10,946 bases of DNA, from positions 1 to 10,946 of the forward strand of contig JAHEAS010000055.1 in the NCBI GenBank assembly GCA_024642645.1, given 5' to 3'. Shown here piece after piece: positions 6,506-10,946 of this stretch. Each line of letters starts with the position of its first letter. The stretch's first letter is position 1. Below the pieces are notes generated by a model that saw only the letters and a list, made by a program, of their open reading frames with translations, made no database searches and was not told the DNA's origin. A program made the position numbers and the translations under genes. The DNA is from Saprospirales bacterium. Lineage in GTDB: Bacteria; Bacteroidota; Bacteroidia; Chitinophagales; Saprospiraceae.

Positions 6506-8524
6506 TTATTTGATTTTCAATAACTTACAAACCTGTGCTGCCACATTTGCGCCAGTAAAACCAAACTTCTCGTCCAGTACTTTGAAGGGTGCAGAGTAGC
6601 CAAAATGTCCAAGTCCCCAAACCATTCCCCGGTCACCGACAAGGCCACGAAGGGTACTAGGAAGGCCAGCCGTCAAACCAAAAATTGAAACATTTTTTGG
6701 AAGAACTGCTTTCTGGTACTTTTTGGTCTGGTTCCTGAAAAGCCCCTCTGACGGCGCCGACACAACACGAACCTGTAATTTATTTTCGCTTCGCAAAATG
6801 TCAGCACCTGCGATCAAGGTGGCAACCTCTGAACCATTGGCGACTAGCACCACGTCAGGTTTTCCATCACAATCCTGCACGATGTAAGCACCTTTTTCAA
6901 TTTCTTTTTGATTGGTAGTAGGCAAATCGTTTACCCCTTGTCGGCTGAAAATCAAACCTGTTGGTGAGTGCCTGTTTTCAAGGGCAAGCCGCCAAGCAAC
7001 CACTGTTTCGGCACCATCACCAGGGCGAAGCGCAAGCAAGGCATTTCGACCAGAATGGTTTTTTAGCTGCTCCAACAAGCGAAGTTGTGCTTCCTGTTCG
7101 ATGGGCTGGTGTGTCGGGCCATCCTCGCCAACCCTGAAAGCATCGTGGGTCCAAAGGAAAACCACGGGGGTCTCCATCAGCGCCGCAACTCGCATGGCAG
7201 GCTTCATGTAATCGCTGAAGGCAAAGAACGTTGCGCAAGCAGGAATTACACCACCGTGCAAAGACATCCCAACAGAAAGTGCCGCCATCGTTAGTTCCGA
7301 CACGCCAGCTTGAAGGAAAGCGCCACTGAAGTCATGGTGTTTGAATGCTCCAGTTTTCTTCAAAAAGCTCTCCGTCTTATCGCTGTTGGCGAGGTCAGCA
7401 GAGGACACAATCATGTTTTCAACCCGGCCAGCCAGATAGCCCAAAACTGCACTGGAGGCGTTCCGGGTGGCATCGTTAGCCTTAGTTTGGATTTCTGACC
7501 AGTTGATGTCCGGCAGTTTGCCTGTTTGGAAAAAGGCGAATTTGTCAGCTTGTTTTTGGTTCGATTTTGCCCAAGCTTTAAAGGAATCTTTTCGTTTTTT
7601 GGCTTCTTTTTTCTTTTGTTCCAATACAGTAGCGTAGTGTTCCGCCACATCAGGGAATATTTTGAAGGGATTCGTTGCGTCTCCACCCAAACCTTCCACG
7701 GTTTTGTCAAAACTGCCACCTGCGCCTGTAAGTGGCTGCCCGTGGAGCTCAACCTCGCCCTCAAACATACTACCATCGGCCTTACGAGTACCCAGTCCCA
7801 TCAATGTCTTGCCGATAATGAGGGTAGGACGTTCTGATTCCGCCAAGCCAGACTTGATAGCAGAGCGGATGGCTTCGTGGTCATTGCCGGGGATAGTGAG
7901 CACATGCCAGCCCCAAGCTTCGTATTTTTTGGCAGTGTCTTCACTGGTCACATCGTTCACTTCGGTGCTGAGTTGGATGTCATTGGCATCGTAGAACATG
8001 ACGATGTTGCCGAGTCCAAGATGCCCTGCAATCCGACCAGCAGCCTGAGAAATCTCCTCTTGAACGCCACCGTCTGAGATGTATAAATAGGTTTTGTGCG
8101 CTACATTTTCTCCAAACCTTGCCGCCAAAAAACGCTCTGCAATGGCGGCACCAATGCCAAAGGCGTGGCCTAACCCGAGTGGCCCGCTGGTATTTTCAAT
8201 GCCCCTTTGCACATCCAGTTCTGGGTGGCCGGGGGTCGGGCTGCCCCATTGACGAAAGTTCTGTATATCGTCCATCGAGTATTTACCCAGCAGGGTTTGC
8301 TGGGCGTAAAGCATGGCCGACATGTGACCAGCATCGAGAAAAAACCGGTCCCGCAATGGCCACGCCATGTCGATTGGGTCGAAATTCAGGAACTCTGAGT
8401 ATAGGACATGGACGAAATCTGCGCCGCCCATTGGGCCTCCGGGGTGGCCAGACTTGGCTTTTTCAACCATGGCAGCAGCAAGGATGCGGATATTGTCAGC
8501 GCAGCGAAGGGAAAGGTTGGACAT
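6506..8524 (-). CDS. tkt: Transketolase (Bacteroidetes-type, 672 aa)
   Basis: Transfers two-carbon ketol units between sugar phosphates in the non-oxidative pentose phosphate pathway, using thiamine diphosphate and a divalent metal, in the cytoplasm. All three transketolase domains are present. Numbering from ATG 8524, the N-terminal TPP domain has SGHPGGPMGG (25-34), TSGPLGLGHAFGIG (112-125), the metal-binding SDGGVQEE (150-157) and YDANDIQL (178-185). The Pyr domain has the catalytic Glu in GVSELTMAA (about E410) and GEDGPTHQPIE (466-476), followed by a C-terminal domain ending LLKIK. SDG in place of the classic GDG is the form I recall in Bacteroidetes enzymes, so it is not a defect. The frame stays open upstream to an ATG at 8569. 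Those 15 extra residues (MHLFSISKFPNFKIF) are encoded by a tandem DNA repeat, while MSNLSLRCADNIR at 8524 matches the usual family N-terminus, so I take 8524. It heads an operon with the FAH-family gene. Confidence 0.95.
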   Translation of the reverse strand: MSNLSLRCADNIRILAAAMVEKAKSGHPGGPMGGADFVHVLYSEFLNFDPIDMAWPLRDRFFLDAGHMSAMLYAQQTLLGKYSMDDIQNFRQWGSPTPGHPELDVQRGIENTSGPLGLGHAFGIGAAIAERFLAARFGENVAHKTYLYISDGGVQEEISQAAGRIAGHLGLGNIVMFYDANDIQLSTEVNDVTSEDTAKKYEAWGWHVLTIPGNDHEAIRSAIKSGLAESERPTLIIGKTLMGLGTRKADGSMFEGEVELHGQPLTGAGGSFDKTVEGLGGDATNPFKIFPDVAEHYATVLEQKKKEAKKRKDSFKAWAKSNQKQADKFAFFQTGKLPDINWSEIQTKANDATRNASSAVLGYLAGRVENMIVSSADLANSDKTESFLKKTGAFKHHDFSGAFLQAGVSELTMAALSVGMSLHGGVIPACATFFAFSDYMKPAMRVAALMETPVVFLWTHDAFRVGEDGPTHQPIEQEAQLRLLEQLKNHSGRNALLALRPGDGAETVVAWRLALENRHSPTGLIFSRQGVNDLPTTNQKEIEKGAYIVQDCDGKPDVVLVANGSEVATLIAGADILRSENKLQVRVVSAPSEGLFRNQTKKYQKAVLPKNVSIFGLTAGLPSTLRGLVGDRGMVWGLGHFGYSAPFKVLDEKFGFTGANVAAQVCKLLKIK

Positions 8525-8527
8525 GAA

Positions 8528-8559
8528 AATTTTGAAATTGGGAAATTTTGAAATTGAGA
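8528..8559. repeat. 16-nt tandem direct repeat at the transketolase start
   Basis: AATTTTGAAATTGGGA (8528-8543) and AATTTTGAAATTGAGA (8544-8559) abut exactly and differ at one base. They lie 3-35 nt upstream of the preferred transketolase ATG, in its 5' untranslated leader. They could affect translation initiation through structure or slippage, or be a remnant of local duplication. Confidence 0.85.
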
Positions 8560-8703
8560 ATAAATGCACTAAGCTGTTGAAAATCAGCTCACTAGCTTCT
8601 CAAATTCGCAATTGTGATAAATGTTTGCCACAAAGAAAGGTAAAGCTGACTAGAGCGGCGGCAAATGGTGCGGGCTTTTTATCAACAGGTGTTTAAAAAG
8701 GTA

Positions 8704-8892
8704 TCAGGCTGCTATTTTGTGCCATTCGAGGATGGCTGTGGCGGATTGGAGAAAGGATTTAACAATGACGTGGATTTCACCAATGTCTTTTGATGGTAGG
8801 TTTCCCAAGGATAACGTCAAGAAATAGAAATCCGGATTCGTGGTTTTGAAAAAAATTTGAATCCGTTCATTCGTCAGAACTATTTCAGTCAA
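8704..8892 (-). CDS. Doubtful small hypothetical protein (62 aa)
   Basis: A minus-strand frame from a TTG at 8892 to TGA at 8704-8706 encodes a 62-residue product beginning MTEIVLTNERIQIFFKTTN and ending SFLQSATAILEWHKIAA. The composition is protein-like, and no competing frame of note exists on the other strand. Against it: there is no ATG in frame, a TAA stop lies 6 nt upstream of the TTG, there is no Shine-Dalgarno, and I recognise no family, signal peptide or membrane segment. It points the same way as transketolase, 180 nt upstream of it. It could be a real small gene, a remnant of a decayed one, or chance. Confidence 0.3.
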   Translation of the reverse strand: MTEIVLTNERIQIFFKTTNPDFYFLTLSLGNLPSKDIGEIHVIVKSFLQSATAILEWHKIAA

Positions 8893-8961
8893 TTTTTATC
8901 TCAAATAATATTCAATATTTGTGGCTGATTCACAAGGCATGATTGCCAATTCACTTTAGCC

Positions 8962-9864
8962 ATGTCCGCAAATTCCTTTATTCCCAAGCATTTGGAAGGC
9001 ATTTTTGCCATTGTATTAGCTGCCATTCTATGGAGCACAGGTGGCGTATTTGTGAAATTGTTGCCACAAAACGCCTATACCATCCTCTCCTACCGGAGTA
9101 TCCTGGCGGGCAGCGTATTCTTGTTGTTCTTTGGTAAAAAACTACTAAAAATGAACGGGAGGGCGTGGCTGAACGCCGCTTTTTATTGCCTCCTGGTACT
9201 CAGTTTTGTTGTGGCCACCAAGCTTACCACCGCCGCAAACGCCATTTTATTGCAGTACACCGGGACGATTTACGTCCTACTCGCCGAACCGTATTTTTTT
9301 AAGCTGAAAATGGAACGGGTAAACATCGTGACCATTATTGTATGTGCCATAGGTATGCTCATCCTTGTCTCAGGCGACCTATCTTCTGGCGACATGCTCG
9401 GCAATTTGATAGCCCTCGGTTCAGGTATTTTATTCGCAGCCCTGTTCATTGGCCAGCGGCTCAACGCTCCTGAATACCAGGCCGGCTCTATTTTCTGGGG
9501 AAACATGATGATGGGACTAATTGGCCTGCCATTCTTGCTTCAATCACCGCTTCCCACCTTGCCAGAGGCGGGCATGTTGGCATTCCTGGGTATCTTCCAA
9601 TTGGGGTTGGGTTACCTGTTGTTCACTTATGGACTTAAACGTGTTTTGGCTATCGAAGGCGCACTGTTAGCCATGTTGGAACCCATCCTAAACCCCGTGT
9701 GGGTTTTGATTTTTTATGGGGAAAAACCGTCATTTGCTGCCGTATTTGGAGGCATTATCATCATATTTGCACTAACAGCAAGAATTGTATGGCTGGGGAG
9801 GCACAAGCGGAAATTGCGCAGCATCCAAGGTTCAGCAAGGATTTTAGGCACTACAAAAGAATAG
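8962..9864 (+). CDS. EamA-family (DMT) transporter
   Basis: A 300-residue integral membrane protein with ten predicted helices: about residues 13-33, 40-57, 69-86, 92-112, 119-137, 146-164, 175-193, 203-223, 230-251 and 256-278. They are arranged as two 5-TM EamA repeats. Typical EamA signatures are visible: AAILWSTGGVFVKLL in helix 1, TTAANAILLQYTGTIYVLL across helices 3-4, and LEPILNPVWVLIFYGEKPS across helices 9-10. The basic C-terminal tail (GRHKRKLR) fits a cytoplasmic end. DMT/EamA carriers export or import amino acids, nucleosides or other metabolites across the inner membrane; the substrate cannot be predicted here. Start: the ATG at 8962. The ATG at 8939 runs into TAG after six codons, excluding a longer form in that frame. 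The gene is transcribed away from the transketolase operon. The next gene is 105 nt downstream behind a possible terminator, so it is probably monocistronic. Confidence 0.93.
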   Translation: MSANSFIPKHLEGIFAIVLAAILWSTGGVFVKLLPQNAYTILSYRSILAGSVFLLFFGKKLLKMNGRAWLNAAFYCLLVLSFVVATKLTTAANAILLQYTGTIYVLLAEPYFFKLKMERVNIVTIIVCAIGMLILVSGDLSSGDMLGNLIALGSGILFAALFIGQRLNAPEYQAGSIFWGNMMMGLIGLPFLLQSPLPTLPEAGMLAFLGIFQLGLGYLLFTYGLKRVLAIEGALLAMLEPILNPVWVLIFYGEKPSFAAVFGGIIIIFALTARIVWLGRHKRKLRSIQGSARILGTTKE

Positions 9865-9875
9865 TCCAAAAGCAT

Positions 9876-9902
9876 AGCTGGCCAATACTTTCCAGTTTTT
9901 TT
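9876..9902 (+). terminator. Possible intrinsic terminator after the EamA gene
   Basis: AGCTGG (9876-9881) pairs with CCAGTT (9892-9897), six pairs including one G-U, around a 10-nt loop, and the 3' arm runs directly into seven T (9896-9902). Its position 12 nt past the transporter stop suits a terminator, though the stem is short. Confidence 0.45.
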
Positions 9903-9969
9903 CGAAACAAAAGCTGCTAGAAACTTGTCCTACATCCGACCTTGATTATCTAATTTTCAAATCCAGTTT

Positions 9970-10946
9970 ATGCTCGGTTGGCAATTTTCAGAATTCACCC
10001 CTGATGACGGGGAATCCATTTTCGACAAACTCTTGAAGCTTTTCCAAGAGTTGCTGTTGCACACGTCTGGAAACGTGAGCGAGGCACTCTCATGGCTCAC
10101 CGAAATTGACCGAAAATACAAGCTTACCAACGACGAATACGGCATGGCCGATTTCATTCAGGATTTGTTGGACAACGGCTATATCACTTCCGGTGAGGTG
10201 AGCGGAATGCCAGGTTACGTTCCAACTTCGAAAATGGAAATCGCACTACGGCGGAACGCATTGGAAGAGGTTTTTGGTAAACTGAAAAAGACAAAGCTTG
10301 GCAACCATTCCACTAAATTTGATGGACGTGGAGACGAACAAGCTACAGAACTACGGCCATATGAATTCGGTGACAGCCTTGATTCCATTGCCATTTCGGA
10401 GAGTTTGCGAAATGCACATATCAACCATGGAATCGAGGAGTTCAAGCTGACACCCGAAGATTTGGAGGTGCAGGAAACATTTTACCAAAGCCAAACCAGC
10501 ACCGTGCTGATGATTGATATCTCACACTCCATGATTTTGTACGGCGAAGACCGCATCACGCCAGCAAAAAAAGTGGCATTGGCGCTATCTGAGCTGATAA
10601 CGACTCGCTATCCAAAGGACACTTTGGATATTCTTGTCTTTGGAAACGATGCTTGGCAAATAGAAATCAAGGACTTACCCTATCTCGAAGTTGGGCCATA
10701 CCACACCAACACTGTGGCTGGGTTAGAATTGGCTATGGAAATGCTGAAAAAGCGGCGAAACCCCAACAAACAGATTTTCATGATTACCGATGGGAAACCT
10801 ACGTGTATCAAAAAAGGGAAAAAATACTACCAAAACTCGTTTGGGTTGGACCGTACCATCGTTACCCGCACTTTGAACCTCGCTACAAAGTGCCGAAAAA
10901 TGAGCATCCCTATAACTACTTTCATGATAGCACGTGACCCGTACCT
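9970..10946 (+). CDS. VWA (von Willebrand factor A) domain protein with MIDAS site, C-terminus beyond window
   Basis: The frame is open from ATG 9970 to the window edge (325 codons), so the gene is truncated by the window. The first ~175 residues are a charged, soluble, mainly helical region with no signal peptide, indicating a cytoplasmic protein. A linker FKLTPEDLEVQETF (158-171) leads into the VWA fold at STVLMIDISHSM. The MIDAS metal site is intact: DISHS (D183, S185, S187), a Thr in HTNT (T246 or T248), and ITDGKPT with D274. This arrangement resembles uncharacterised vWA proteins encoded next to Mg-chelatase/MoxR-type AAA+ ATPases, such as the Rv0958-Rv0959 pair of Mycobacterium. The likeness is from memory and not tested. 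In those systems the VWA protein is thought to act with the ATPase in remodelling or metal insertion. No promoter is evident in the 105-nt gap before it. Confidence 0.9.
   Translation, partial: MLGWQFSEFTPDDGESIFDKLLKLFQELLLHTSGNVSEALSWLTEIDRKYKLTNDEYGMADFIQDLLDNGYITSGEVSGMPGYVPTSKMEIALRRNALEEVFGKLKKTKLGNHSTKFDGRGDEQATELRPYEFGDSLDSIAISESLRNAHINHGIEEFKLTPEDLEVQETFYQSQTSTVLMIDISHSMILYGEDRITPAKKVALALSELITTRYPKDTLDILVFGNDAWQIEIKDLPYLEVGPYHTNTVAGLELAMEMLKKRRNPNKQIFMITDGKPTCIKKGKKYYQNSFGLDRTIVTRTLNLATKCRKMSIPITTFMIARDPY

Larger units (their letters stand above)
8525..8961. other. Divergent intergenic region between transketolase and the EamA transporter
   Basis: Transcription diverges here. The stretch holds a tandem repeat next to the transketolase start, a small hairpin AGCTG/CAGCT (8572-8576 / 8585-8589) in the transketolase leader, a doubtful 62-codon minus-strand ORF (8704-8892), and an A/T-rich segment before the transporter. 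In that segment, plus-strand AATATTTG (8914-8921) is one base off the Bacteroidetes TAnnTTTG element. Its upstream partner is only TTTT around 8893-8896, so I do not call it as a promoter. No convincing minus-strand promoter for transketolase was found. Confidence 0.5.

Noticed and set aside
8014..8077. SDGG in place of the canonical GDG in transketolase as a possible loss-of-function change
   Set aside because: The metal-binding Asp and Asn are kept, and I recall the same SDGG.QEE form in Bacteroidetes transketolases, so it is a clade feature.
6912..8526. Plus-strand ORFs of 60-135 codons antisense to transketolase
   Set aside because: The minus strand holds an intact, motif-complete transketolase; the antisense products are Arg/Ser/Pro-rich shadows.
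8525..8569. Longer transketolase start at 8569
   Set aside because: The extra 15 residues come from a tandem DNA repeat and are absent from the usual family N-terminus, whereas ATG 8524 gives a normal one.
8610..8632. TTGTG...CACAA inverted repeat as an operator
   Set aside because: Only 5-bp arms with no second copy near the divergent promoters; expected by chance.

Overview
The window looks like a chromosomal segment of a Bacteroidota bacterium. This rests on a large secreted WG-repeat protein, a periplasmic two-component-regulator propeller protein, a transketolase carrying the SDGGxQEE form of the thiamine-diphosphate/metal motif that I know from Bacteroidetes enzymes, and the near absence of Shine-Dalgarno sequences before the starts. 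Nothing in the window (no transposase, integrase, phage gene or CRISPR array) points to a mobile island. The genus cannot be fixed from the sequence alone.

Layout, left to right. Positions 1-1448 (minus): the N-terminal 482 residues of a propeller sensor protein that runs off the left edge. Positions 1449-1768: intergenic, no convincing gene. Positions 1769-1999: a minus-strand tRNA-Asn(GTT) unit with a strong intrinsic terminator on one side and a near-consensus promoter with an A-tract upstream element on the other. Positions 2042-5428 (minus): an 1128-residue exported protein built almost entirely of WG repeats. Positions 5429-5645: intergenic, holding a terminator-like hairpin and, just before it on the minus strand, a possible 17-codon aromatic-rich leader ORF. 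Positions 5646-8524 (minus): transketolase followed 2 nt later by a fumarylacetoacetate-hydrolase-family enzyme, almost certainly one operon. Positions 8525-8961: mostly unassigned, with a perfectly abutting 16-nt tandem repeat at the transketolase start and one doubtful 62-codon ORF with a TTG start. Positions 8962-9864 (plus): an EamA/DMT 10-TM transporter. Positions 9970-10946 (plus): a VWA/MIDAS protein that runs off the right edge.

The genes do not form one obvious pathway. Transketolase (pentose-phosphate carbon shuffling) and the FAH-family enzyme (hydrolysis or isomerisation of a 2-oxo acid) are the only clearly co-transcribed pair. The transcription direction flips from minus to plus between about 8525 and 8962, so this region is a divergent promoter region. 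The VWA protein resembles those encoded beside MoxR/ChlI-type AAA+ ATPases, and such a partner may lie just beyond the right edge. I see no clear new defence or mobile system. The least explained items are the WG-repeat protein with its leader/hairpin region, the transketolase-FAH pairing, and the orphan small ORF.
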